Source: Calcarisporiella thermophila CBS 279.70
Taxonomy: Eukaryota > Calcarisporiellomycota
Direction: 5' to 3'
NCBI RefSeq assembly: GCF_041956535.1
Contig: NW_027192195.1
Location: forward strand, 86,370 to 150,369
Length of the DNA: 64,000 nt
A program made the translations under genes and the position numbers. Below are positions 34,455-45,535 of this stretch, in pieces. How positions within the stretch are numbered: position 1 is the stretch's first letter; each line of letters opens with the position of its first letter. Under the pieces are notes generated by a model. That model did no database searches. It had not been told where the DNA came from and saw only the letters and a program-made list of their open reading frames with translations.

Positions 34455-35410
34455 GATGGCTCGCTTTGTTTTGAAAACTGTATGTTTCAATATCAATCCC
34501 GAAAGAATCGCCAAAAACAATTATCAAAAAAAAGGTGCTTCCTGAATCAATAATCTTGAAAAAAAACTCCTCGAACCCTAATATAGACTATTTTTGGCAA
34601 ATGATAATTTTGATTGCCTATCTAGAGTAACAGGAATTTCGAACGAAACGATAGAGTATACGACTGTCACTTCATAGTACTCAATTTGACGACTTTATAT
34701 GGAGTCAAAAATATTAAAGAATAAAGATTCGTACATACTGCCCTTTCTACAGCAAAATTTTAGAGGCACGAAAACATCACCTGCCCAACTAGCTACTGTA
34801 TTGCTCTTGGTTATCGGTAAAATAAAAGCCTCACTTGGGTTTATTCATAATAAGCAAGAAATCGTATTATTCCGACAATTAAGCACCCCCATTCGAAGTT
34901 GTGAAATTGTATGCTCGATATCATATGATTCTTGCTTCAAAAATACTTTCAATTTTTCATTCACAGCCTATCTTCGCATTATGCTATTGTGCACTGAGCT
35001 GACACTGGTGGCAAAGTGCCATCCTCTGGAAAGAGTAGAGCTGATGATTCGAAATAAGTGAAGAAAGAGTAAGCTTGCGGGATGGGACAGGACAATGATG
35101 GAAAAGTGGCAAGCGATGTTCGGAAAATCTGCAGGATAGATTACCCACTTGAGAGTGTAAAAAGCTACACTTGTTAATAGGATAAAATAAGCATATGATT
35201 ACTCTCCAAGCATTCTTGTGGAGCAATCTTAAACTATTGTATCAAGGACAAGTATCAGTACATTAGCAAAAAAAAAGGCAAAAAATGAATGTGAATGACT
35301 AAAGGAACAAAGAATATATATTCTACATCTTTGATATCGTAAGAAAAATGAATAAATAAGTATAATAAGGGGGAAAAAAATATGAATCAAATCTTGGAAT
35401 AAAAATTACT
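34455..35410. other. Intergenic region, no firm gene
   Basis: One open frame (34699-35061, +, 120 codons from an ATG) has no recognisable motif and AT-driven codon use, so it is not called. The rest is AT-rich. Confidence 0.5.
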
Positions 35411-36850
35411 TTATTCAATTGACATTATGCGCTGCGAACTACTTGAGAGTTGGATGGTTCCATTTGTACGTAATACTGTTAGAAAAAAAAAAATAGATCG
35501 AGAGTTAGATGTATTTTAAGGCCAACGAATAAAGTCATTCAATATAATTACAGTGTTGCTTCAGCCCCTTTCCAAAATTCCGCCAACACATGCAAGCATT
35601 TGCAAAAGTCAAGGTTAACGCTGCGAGTGACATGGCGGCGTAAGTCGTCAGAAACTTGATGATGTTTTCATATTTGTGGGCCTGGGTTGGATCATACATT
35701 CGGCGAATCTTGTAGCAGAAATAGACAACCCCACAGAGCAAACCGAAGAGGAACACTCCCATCATTGCACGCGATTCGTGGCGCACACTCCATCCGGCGA
35801 TGAAAAGGATCACCACCGTTAGTGGTATGGCCATAATCGTCAGAGGATATTCAATATCTCCTTGCTGTAGTACCAAGACCAGAAATTGAATGCTAGAAAA
35901 ACAAAATATGCCTTATGAATCCAAACCGACCCGATTAATAAGCAGAGCGCCATGATTATTATACCTGAAGCCAAGGAAGAATAAAATATCAAGCTTTAAG
36001 AGCATAAGGAAAACTTGATATGTCCTATACATAGCTAAAATATCATGGTAATAATTAGCCATGGCTCACTTTTGTTTTCGCAGTCATACATGCACAAGCT
36101 TGCCAACTTACTTTTCATCCGTGGGTCAGCTCCTATTTTTTTGTATATGCTCCATCCAAACTCTTTGTAAAGCATAAAGCCCAAGTAACAATAGACACAC
36201 TCTGTAAGACTGGTAACCACCGTCACCCCGATAAGCTTCAGTCGAATGGGTTCAAAGCCCTCTAAATCGCCCAGGGTATCTCTTATCTGGTTAAATTGTA
36301 TAACAGCGAAAAAAAAGAGGCACAGATTGCTGATTGCAAAGCCTATTATTTGGATGGTATTCTGTTGAATGAGCTTTAAAAATGAAACAGATACAACAAT
36401 TTAGCAAGCGTTACGAGAAATAAACAACACATGATCCATGGCATAAGGTACTTACTGCATCCAGTATTAAAATGGCATTAAATACTTGTGAAAAAACAAA
36501 GATAATTAAGTAAACGGGGATGCCTTTGCTAAGGCCTTCTGTCTTGTTTCTACGAGCATTAGAAAAAAAAAGAGAGCATATGAGCTATTTGATGAATATA
36601 TGCATTAGATTGTAGATGCAACGCATAAATACATACTTGATCCCGTGGTAGTCATTGGATATTAATGATTCGAGGATGATAACTATCAGTGCTTCACAAA
36701 GCACCACCCCTAGGGTGAGCTTGGCATAAAATGTTGTAGGTATCAGCTAGAGGTGAGGAAGGGAGAGAGATGCATAGATATTTTTAGAAATGGGAAGTTT
36801 ACGAATTTCAGTGGAAATCGTGTTACCTCTTTAAGCCGAGCCAGATGCAT
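35411..36850 (-). CDS. UPF0658 Golgi apparatus membrane protein
   Basis: Seven exons (36850-36827, 36746-36637, 36549-36456, 36373-36112, 36034-35965, 35892-35552, 35475-35411) encode 321 aa. The fungal UPF0658 signature is visible as GFAISNLCLFFFAVIQ and, near the C terminus, TLTFANACMCWRNFGKGLK. About seven hydrophobic spans precede a short polar tail ending in RIMSIE. Members were localised to the Golgi in fission yeast; their biochemical function is not known. The first coding exon is 24 nt (MHLARLKE). The last exon was chosen by frame and by the typical basic-Met-Ser-acidic end. Confidence 0.85.
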
Positions 36851-37174
36851 AGTCAGAGATGCTCGCTACGCAGACCGAGTAGAGGAGAGGATGCGGAAAA
36901 TGAATGGAGAGTCAGAGATTAAATCCGAGGATGAAAAGGATGAGATTCCCTTCCAAGCTAAATATGCGAAACAAATTTAATATTTTTGGTGTGCAGGTTA
37001 AACCTGTCAATCCACTTTTCGGAGAACAAATGCGAATTGCTTTCAGAAACCCTCCAGACACTAAGGTAGGGGATTCTTCGGCGCAAAAATAGATTTATTA
37101 GCTTATCCTCTAACACTCAGGAGAAACAAAGGATATCAAAACCATATGTGCACAAAACTTCGAGATAAATTAGG
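36851..37174. other. Short intergenic region
   Basis: It lies between the UPF0658 start and the lectin stop. No gene was seen. Confidence 0.6.
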
Positions 37175-38349
37175 TTAGAACCGCTTCATACTCTCGTCCT
37201 TTTGCCGTTGATAGTAGAGAACGGCCGCGGCTACCAGCGCCCCCAACACGGTCAGCTTCATGAAGAAGCTCCACGAAAGTCGCGGAAAAGTGAACCGATG
37301 CACTCGCTTCAATACATGCTGCTTCACCTATGGAAAAGGATCACCACGCGGTCATAAAAGTTAGTCCTGTTCGAAGGGCCACCCTCCTGTGGCTCTCTTC
37401 TACTCATCTATAAATCTGGCTACATACCATAGGGTGACCGCCCGGTGAGACGATGCTATGGGTCGAGATGCTCAAGATATCATGATTGCCGCTGACATCT
37501 CCGGTTTGCGCGCTGAATCCAAGATAGGGCATGCTCGGCAGCGTCACGTTGGATATCTCGAAACATTGAATCCATTCCTCTTCAGGGGCATACTGCAAGA
37601 GTACTTCGAGATATTCCCCACGGTAGTAGGAGAGTTTAGCCTTGATGGGATTCTCCGTTCCCTGGATATCTGCTTCGCAAAGCGCAAGTGCGTTGGTAGA
37701 GCCATCTTGGTCATGGTCATAGGTAGTCTTTCCATCGCCAAGCATGGCCATGACGAAAGGATAGCCATGTTTCTAGAGCATTGCAAATATTTGGGTTTGG
37801 GTTGATATTTCGAAAGGGATACTTCGCTGCATGGAGCTTTAGACAAAAAAAAAGCTGCAACTTACATAATCGTGAGCATTCTGATAGGTGTCGAAGAAAA
37901 TACCGAGACCTTCGAATTTCTCATTGAATCCAAACGCATTTCCTGTCTCAGCGCGCTCAGTGGTAAGAAATAGACCGAACCCATCGCCAGAGAGATGACT
38001 GTTATGATTATTCGTCACTTGAAACTCCACTTCGATCTCGAAATTGGGAGATGTTAACGGCTAAGGAGACACTTAGTTGTCATCATGTTTAGAGAGCTTC
38101 TCGATCGAATTAACTCACCAGTCGACTCCACAGCCATCCATGTTGTGATGGTTGGTCAGATGTTAACCGTACATATTTCATTGTGTTAATGACCGCATCT
38201 CCGCCGAAATCCCACCAGCGACTCTGCAATTCTTGGTCGATGTAGGGGGGGTAGATCGAATGGGTCTGTACCGCAACAGCCTGTTGTGCCGAAGAGAGAA
38301 GTGGGAAGGCGACCAGCGCCGTGGCGAGCGAGCGAAGAAAGAAGTGCAT
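37175..38349 (-). CDS. L-type (legume-like) lectin cargo receptor
   Basis: Exons 38349-38119, 38060-37866, 37772-37428 and 37327-37175 encode 307 aa. A signal peptide (about residues 1-22) is followed by the lectin fold: QSRWWDFGGDAVI, GWLWSRL, SGDGFGLFLT, GLGIFFDTYQNAHDY. The Asp and Asn in the last motif are the Ca2+/sugar ligands of the ERGIC-53/VIP36/Emp47 family. A single transmembrane span (about 275-295) precedes a short basic tail ending MKRF. An aromatic end is typical of ER-exit signals. It is inferred to carry glycoproteins between ER and Golgi. It is divergent from the TMEM198-like gene. Confidence 0.9.
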
Positions 38350-38871
38350 CTCGTCAAAAGAACGGAAAGGGAAAGGATGATGCAATCGAGAGATGAAAAT
38401 ACGGGTGAACCTAGAGCTGGCCTTCAAAGCAATGATTCAAAATTCGTGCGGGGGGGGGCTTATGTGTCCTAAACCTTATATGAAGGACCTCGAAACCATG
38501 AGCAAGATACAAGAGCATGTTGATGCTTATTCTACCAGGACTTGCCCATATCTTTATACACCACTGCTGCCATCTTAAGCCAAAAAGCCATTTTTTGGCC
38601 CTTTACGAGGTCTATGCCTTCCACTCCCCCTTATGAGCGTTTCTTCCCCTTTTATGATTATGATCTTCGGGCTGAGCTGAATTTAGAAATTCCCGGGAAC
38701 AGACCACTGGGCCAATGTGCCTTATATACCTTTTTTTTGCTTAAGCAGCTATTCTTATTTATGGCCTAAGGCTTAACAGCTTCATTGATCGCCCCTCCCG
38801 TTCTTTGCTAACATCCGTTCTTTTACTAGCTACTTCTCTTTAATACCCTATCGCTGGTGGATTGCAAAGCT
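38350..38871. other. Divergent promoter region
   Basis: It lies between the lectin (-) and TMEM198-like (+) starts. A TATA-like ttatatacc lies near 38719-38730. No gene was seen. Confidence 0.55.
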
Positions 38872-39872
38872 ATGGAGAGTTCTGCAGCCCCTGATATTGC
38901 TGGAAATGGTAAAATATTCTTCTCAACATCTCTTTGAATTTTTGCCGAACACTCCTCATAAGTGGACCTCCATATCTAGAAATACACCTTCCTCCCATTC
39001 CCACCATCATCCTCGGAATTTTCCTCAGTCTGGCTGGTGGAATATTCTGCGTTTCGGGATATCGCGTTCATCTCTATACTCCGTTCTTCACCGGCTATTT
39101 TTCAGCTACTTTCATCTCCTCGCTCTTCATCTTTCCCTTTTACAAATCAGTCCCGTCAAGTACGAATGAGAGTTTGGTTTGGATGGCCGCTTGCATGGCC
39201 CCTGCATTTCTAGGGGGAGCAATTGCCCATGTATATGGAAAGGCGCGGGAGAAATTGATAAAATTATTGACGGGAGCAATAGGCGGATTTGGCCTTGGGA
39301 TGTTGCTCTTTTCGCTAAGGACAGATGGGCTTATTCCGAACTCTATTGGGCGCTATATAATCTTGGTCATTTTGACGCTGGCTGGAGGCGGGTGCACCCT
39401 CCTTCCCTGGGGTATTTTTGCTTGGCTTCTAGCCTATGCTTCCACTGGTGCCTACGCCTTCTTCGTTGGGCTCGACCTTATCCTTCGCACTGGGTATGCA
39501 CTCGGATACATCTCACTCCTGTCCAGCTCCGGTCGATATGTCCTCTCCGGCAATGTCATTCCAATGGCGACTTGCGCTTTGCTGATGGCTGTTCTGGGCT
39601 TCGGGTGGCAGGGACTGAATTTCAGGAGAAATCTGAAAATGTTCAGGAACGTGTGTGCAGTACAGGAGGAGATAGAGGCAGTGGTGCATGCACATCCAAA
39701 AGTAGTGGTGGAGTCTAATGACAGTTGGAGAAGCGGCGCGCCAGAAGATAGGGCTAGAAGACATGGGCAACCCCATAGAGCAAAAAGACCTCGTACTGGC
39801 AGTGGAAGACCCATGTCCAAGGTGAATAGGTCGAGTCAGCATCTGATAAGAGGACCTCCTTCTCCACATTGA
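38872..39872 (+). CDS. TMEM198/DUF4203-type multi-pass membrane protein
   Basis: Exons 38872-38908 and 38980-39872 (71-bp intron) encode 309 aa. About seven hydrophobic segments lie between residues 20 and 235 with the Gly-rich repeats typical of the family: LGIFLSLAGGIFCVSGYRV, LGGAIAHVYGKA, AIGGFGLGMLL. A charged cytosolic tail is rich in Arg and His (PHRAKRPRTGSGRPMSK). Animal TMEM198 is linked to Wnt signalling; fungal members have no known role. The 37-nt first exon supplies the start. Confidence 0.82.
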
Positions 39873-40096
39873 TTTAATCTATTTATTCTACTGTTCTTTT
39901 ATTTGTCTATATGTCTGATATCTCGCTTATTCCCCCATACTATATATCTAATATATATTTACACGAATGGAATAGAATAGAAAACTGTTTCTGATGTCAA
40001 TTTGATGACGTCAGCAGAATTTGGAAATAATAAGCGAGCGGTTCTGTCGTTCGAAAACAGATTGGATCTCTTTAATCACTAAAATATCTGCATACC
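39873..40096 (+). promoter_or_regulatory. U2AF upstream region with a CRE
   Basis: A perfect palindromic TGACGTCA (cAMP-response-element/ATF-type bZIP site) lies at 40006-40013, 84 bp before the U2AF start codon. No other gene lies between it and the start. Whether a bZIP factor uses it is untested. Confidence 0.45.
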
Positions 40097-40956
40097 ATGG
40101 CTTCGTACCTTGCTAGTATCTACGGGACAGAAAAAGACAAGTAAGTGGTTTATGATCTCAATCTGTAGATCTTTAAATGTATATCCTAATCAATAATTCA
40201 ATCACTTTGTAGAGTCAATTGCTCGTTTTATTTCAAGATCGGTGCTTGTCGTCATGGCGATCGCTGCTCAAGGAAACATGTCAAGCCTACTTTCTCGCAA
40301 ACGATCCTTCTTCCTAATGTATTCCACAATCCTATACACGATCCTGGAAACTCAATGACCTCCGATGAGGTCCAGCAGTATTTTGATGATTGTAAGATCA
40401 GTACTTTTTTTTGTTAATATGCCATGTCCTTGTATAATCAGAGTTGTACTTACTTTCTTTTTCCTTTATTCATTAGTCTATCAGGATATGTTCGTCGAGC
40501 TTGCAAAATACGGCGAGATTGAGGAGATGAATGTCTGCGATAATGTCGGTGATCACCTTGTTGGGAATGTGTATGTACAATATGCCCGGGAAGAAGATGC
40601 TGGCAAAGCGGTCGAAAGTCTGAATCACCGTTTCTATGGAGGTATTTATCTTTCTATATTCTATATCTCTGTATCCACAGTGATGATGTAACATTTTATC
40701 TTTTTCTTCCAATATCTCAGGGAGACCACTCTATGCCGAACTCTCGCCTGTCTCTGATTTTCGTGAAGCCTGCTGTCGTCAGCACGAAGCGGGTGAGTGT
40801 CAACGTGGTGGGTTTTGCAACTTTATGCACCTTAAATACCCAACTCGACAATTGCGCAAGGACCTTTATGCAGCGCAGCGGGCAATGATGCGAGAAATGC
40901 GAAGGCGGAAGCGAGACGAAGAAAGGGACCAAGATCGGTCAGAGCCGAGGGACTGA
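40097..40956 (+). CDS. U2AF small subunit (splicing factor)
   Basis: Exons 40097-40140, 40213-40391, 40477-40641 and 40721-40956 encode 207 aa. It has the family order: zinc finger 1 (C-x8-C-x5-C-x3-H in [20 protein letters not shown]), an atypical RRM (UHM) with [18 protein letters not shown] and RPLYAELSP, zinc finger 2 ([19 protein letters not shown]), and an Arg-rich tail. The tail is short with few RS dipeptides, as in fission-yeast U2AF23. The protein recognises the AG of the 3' splice site in the spliceosome, which fits the intron-rich genes around it. Confidence 0.96.
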
Positions 40957-41474
40957 TAAAGCTGAGCAGAAGCCCTTTTCCTGTTGGTATCTGCATTTAC
41001 TCGGGTTGACTGCGATTATTTTCCTGTTCAAATACAAGGCGTTTTTGCTAAAGAAACGGTGATGGTGCGAGCAACTACAGATACAGCCCGATAGCGCATA
41101 GAGGGGGCATTTTCGTTTTATTTCTTTTTCTCTTCCTTTTTTCTTTTTCTTCATTTTATTATTTTTGTATATTAATTTTTAATATGAACATTGTTGCCTT
41201 TTTTTTTTGGTCAGAATCACACCGGCATAAAATATTATAGTAGATCTACAGTAATTTTGGAAGAGCTCAGTCTCTCGGAAAGCGCATAGTTAGAAAAGAA
41301 ATCAGAGCTATGAAAATATAGAAAATATGAAGTTAGCGGTGAGAGTGCACATGCAGGGTTCAAATGCATTTTGTAAAAAAAGGAGGTTTTGACTGCTTTT
41401 GGTTGGGACTAATTATTAACATGTATCATTTTTGTTGAATACAGTCTCTTTCCAAATATTGCCACTCGTTTCAC
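40957..41474. other. Intergenic region, no gene seen
   Basis: AT-rich 3' flank of the U2AF gene and leader of the CYTH gene. Confidence 0.6.
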
Positions 41475-42511
41475 ATGGAAGTTGAAATAAAAGTAACATT
41501 ACTTACATGTCCGTTGCTATAAAAGAAAGAAATTCAATGAAATGGCCTCCTCTCTTTTGAATTAGATCCAGTTCCCAGAGGCCGATTTCCGGAGACTCCA
41601 GCAACTGCTTGCTCCATCATTCGCGACCGACGAACAGGAAAACTACTACTTCGATGGCCTAGATTCCGAACTGCACGTATCCCTTCTCCCCCTTTTATTT
41701 CCAAAAGTAATCTATTGACAATGGACGTCTAGAACAAAGCAGCGTCAAGTGTTTAGAGTACGCGTCATAGGGGACCGTGCCATTATTACCCTGAAAGGTA
41801 ACGCCATTTTGGAAGGAGGAATCTCGCGTGTTGAAGAGGTGAATTATCGCGCATTTTGCTTTTAATTTCTCAATCTCCATATCTTTTCAATGCACACCTT
41901 TTTTTGTATTAAGAGGGAAGAAGAGCTGGATATCAATATCGCGAGGAACATAATTGCAGACCCGAGTCGGATTGCATCTCTTGCCCAGAGGTAACTTTTT
42001 CGCAAGCGTCTTTGTTTGTATTCGCCTATTATTGTTCGCATCTAACCGTACACTATACCAAAAGCAATCGACTCCTCAACGATGTGGTGGACAAATACGC
42101 CTGCAGTGGATACAAGCTCGTGGGCCGCTACGCGACTCTGAGAGAAAAGTACCGTTGGAGAACGATGGTCGTTGAGTTGGATGCCACCACGGTATAGAGA
42201 AAATCGAATTCTTTCCCTTGGATCCCATTGTTTCTCGGGTAGCTTAACGACACTTGTGTGGATGTTAGTTTGATTTCGGGCGGATGTATGAGATGGAGGT
42301 GGAAACAACGGAGCCGGAACGTGTGAGAGCAGAGCTGTAAATGAAATGATCTTCTCTACATAATGCTGTCTCTCTAAACACCAAGTAACCACATTATTAA
42401 CACCACTATTTATTGTGCTTTAGTGAAGACTTCCTGCGCGAGCACCAACTTAACTATGCATATAGCACTCGCAACAAGTTCAACAACATGGTCGCCGGCT
42501 CCATCGCTTGA
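41475..42511 (+). CDS. CYTH-domain triphosphate tunnel protein, plant TTM3-like
   Basis: Seven exons (41475-41492, 41566-41676, 41743-41838, 41914-41990, 42065-42191, 42269-42336, 42424-42511) encode 194 aa. The N-terminal MEVEIK is the ExExK metal and phosphate motif. FRVRVIGDRAIITLKG and GISRVEEREEEL give the basic and acidic strands of the tunnel. TMVVELDATTFDFGRMYEMEVE and TTEPERVRAELEDFL complete it. Order and wording are close to Arabidopsis TTM3, a tripolyphosphatase. Hydrolysis of PPPi or a related triphosphate, in the cytosol, is inferred. The first coding exon is 18 nt and is split from the motif-bearing rest. Confidence 0.9.
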
Positions 42512-42631
42512 TTACATCGTGTATTTATTATTGCTTGAGTGTGTATAATGAAAAGGGAGACGAAGGAGGGAAAAAATAAAAGAACGTAAATAAAATTAGA
42601 AGAACAATAACACAAGGATGATATCAATAAT

Positions 42632-45096
42632 TTAAGTCTTTGTAACCTGGACGACCTGGATTGTGCCGTCTATTGCCCCAGTCAGCAGGACTCCAGTGCC
42701 TGGAGCCCAATCTACCACGCTGAGGGGTTGGGCATGTGGACTCAACTTCAGTGGCTTCTCTCCCTCTCTGCTCACGCTTAGAAGGCTACCTGCATTTCCG
42801 GTGGAGGCGTAGACGACATAATCTGTATCGCCGCTGAACGCGACCCTTCTTCCAAGACACGAAGTATCAAGAACGGAGGTCGGTAAGGGAGGGGCGTAAT
42901 CCGGGAGATGAAGTGTCGCGTAACACTCGCCGGGCTTATGCATTGACCAGCGCGTCAGAAGGCCACTATTGGAGCTCACCGCAAATACCGTGTTTTCATC
43001 AAAGCTAAACTCTACCGAGCCCAGGCCTCCTACCGCGCCTCCCATAGCTCCCTCCCCCCCACCTCCCCCTCCGCCATCGCACTTGGTGATATCCCACTCC
43101 ATGATCGGGGTAAAGGTCCTTATGTCGAACACTCGCATCATTCCACTCGCATCCCCGGCAACAAACAATTGACCATTGTGGTTGAATCGCATAGCAGTGA
43201 TGGGCGCAGAATTGGGGAGGTTGCAGAACCGAGTAGGGGTGGGTTTCTTGGTATTGTAGGCGGTAATAGTTACATGACCTGGGGTTGAGTATTGCTTGCC
43301 ACTGCTGCTGGACGCACAAACCAATGCAAGAGGCTCAGTTGGACTGGAGCACACCTGGGTTATCCTGGAGGAGGAAGAGGTGAGGTGAGCACCCGACCCA
43401 GATCCGGTTGGCTGAAATTCAAGCATAGAATAGCTCACCTTGGGTATTTCTCCTCGCCGCCAAACTCCCACACAACCCCCCTCCCCTCCACACTCCACAT
43501 CTTCACCATCCCTTCGTCAGTTCCGACAAATACAAATCTTCGATCTCGTATTCTTGCCTCCCATTCTATACAGGTCACCTCTGCTCCGTCGCCTCCAATT
43601 TTCAGCGGCGCGCTCGTCCCACTGTGGCTCCAAACACGTACAATATTGTCGCTATCTGTGCTGGCAATGAGGTCCCCGTCCACGGAAAAGCGGGCATCGA
43701 CTATGGCAGAGGTGTGCTCCAGAAATTCCTCCCGGCGTGTCACGGTGAGCTTTTCGATCACCTTTTCCCTCTTGTGCCGTCCGTCGCCTTCCGCCCCACC
43801 CCCGCCATCATCCGATAGGTCTGCCTCCTCAGGATAGGGGGTGGAAGAGGCGCTTCTTTCTTGCATAGAATGGATTGATTTTGCAGTAGGCGAAGACGGC
43901 ACTGCTTTCTTCTCTCCTCCCCCTGAAGAAGCAGAAGCGGGTTTGGGTTTTAGTGGGCTGGCGCTGTCGACCAAGGATGCGGCACGCCGCCGACTCTGAC
44001 TGCTCGGATGGAGTCGTTCAGTAGATTTTGTTGTGTCAAAGGAAGAGGCTTCCGAAGGAGACGAGCTCACTTTGAGTTGACTGATCTGAGACTGGAGCTG
44101 TGCTAATTCGGCAAGGAGAGAACGACGATGGAGGAGATCCGAGGTAACGGATAAAAGTTTCGGCAGCACTGTTACATACAGAGGACACGCACATAAGTTA
44201 AGTTATTGAATGCCAATTGCGACAAGCAAGCATATTCCTACCCATATTTTGGAATATCGTATTCAAGAAATTATGCAGCGACAGTACAAAAACATCGTGC
44301 CATTGCTTCGTAAAGAAGACCTCAAATGCCGGGTCAGAGGACGGATTAGCGAGATAGGGCAGGGCTTATTATTGAAAAAGAGAGAGAAAGGAGTTCCCGG
44401 GCCATCAGCATAGAGTAATAAATACGTGGCAATTATGAATTGCGTTACCAAACCACTTGCTCCATTCCGCATCCCCTTGTAGTTCACTTCCAAGCAATTC
44501 GAAGAACTCTGTTATCTTATCTGCACGTTTGTGTTGGACCGCTATTGAATAGTTCGGAGAGGGTCAACGACTTTGAATAGAATAAAGGCGTGCAAAGAAA
44601 TAAAACTTGCCATGCACGAGATAACACCGCAACAAGCAAGTCTCGAAATACTTTACTGTATTGGCAAATCGCCCCTCGACCCTTGAGAAATACCGCGTGT
44701 CCAAATATTTCCAATAGTCTAATAATGAGGTGAGATCGCCTGCGCTTATGAAATTGAAAAATTCGTCCACGATTTTATCGGCCTACACGGAGGAGAGATG
44801 GAGGAGTTGGAGGAGCGGATCGAATTGCTATTTATTTTTCTTTCTAATGAGATCAGAATGAACTTCAAGATAGATTACCTGGAATCCTTTGTCCTTGTCA
44901 GTCCGGCATTCCGTACTGAAGGCGCGAAACGATGCTACAAATCCTCTGAACTGCACTCCCCCCGACATTAATAAGTATAGGATCAGCTTTCAGATGCCAT
45001 TCCATGGAACGAAAGGATGGAACCAACCAACAAGTACTCCTTGACAAGATCATCCACGTACTGGATGGCTTCTAAGTTGTCCTCTTTTCTGTTCAT
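42632..45096 (-). CDS. WDR91-like endosomal WD40 protein
   Basis: Seven exons (45096-45028, 44950-44879, 44782-44611, 44541-44449, 44364-44242, 44168-43439, 43364-42632) encode 663 aa. The N-terminal third follows animal WDR91: DDLVKEYLL, FRGFVASFRAF, DKDKGFQADKIVDEF, LLDYWKYLDTRYFSR, and SLHNFLNTIFQNM. A coiled-coil, then a Ser/Pro/Lys linker, follow. WD40 repeats run from about residue 360 to the end (IASTDSDNIVRVWSHSGTS, LFVAGDASGMMRVFDI). Animal WDR91 binds Rab7 and lowers endosomal PI3P. The third intron starts with GC (gcaagt) instead of GT; only this donor gives the family sequence YLVHAVQHKRADK. Confidence 0.88.
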
Positions 45097-45535
45097 AATC
45101 TTCCACCGATGAGTTTAGTGAACCGCTTCGCGTCTATGGACGAACCCTCCACAATTGAACTGAAAAATGGATCCTTAAATTTAAGGTGCATCTGAAAGCC
45201 GTCTGATACCGATTCATGAAATGAGGAGTATTTTATTATAAAGATTGCATGGCAGTATAAAAAAAACACAGATAAAAGAGACTTTGCAAAGAAATAGAAG
45301 AGAGTGAATAAGCACACAGTAGAACACACATGAGAGGAGCATGACGGAAACAAAAAGAAGGAAACATAGAGATCCAACTGGAAAGAATCAAATAGTAATA
45401 TAGCAACGGTATCTACACATAGGATAGGCATAAAAGAACAAGACCCTTCCGCTTGCTCGTTCCCCCTCCTCCTAAAAATCACGAATAGAAGCTTTCTAGT
45501 ATGTAGCGGATAAATAAAAAGGGTTCCCGTAAGCT
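45097..45535. other. Intergenic region, no gene seen
   Basis: Between the WDR91 start and the stop of the Ser/Pro-rich gene, both on the - strand. No coding motif was found. Confidence 0.6.

Noticed and set aside
34699-35061. 120-codon open frame
   Set aside because: AT-driven codons, no motif, no splice partner; left as non-coding.
38350-38427. Longer N terminus for the lectin (26 more residues)
   Set aside because: The internal Met at 38349 gives a standard signal peptide; the longer form would bury it.
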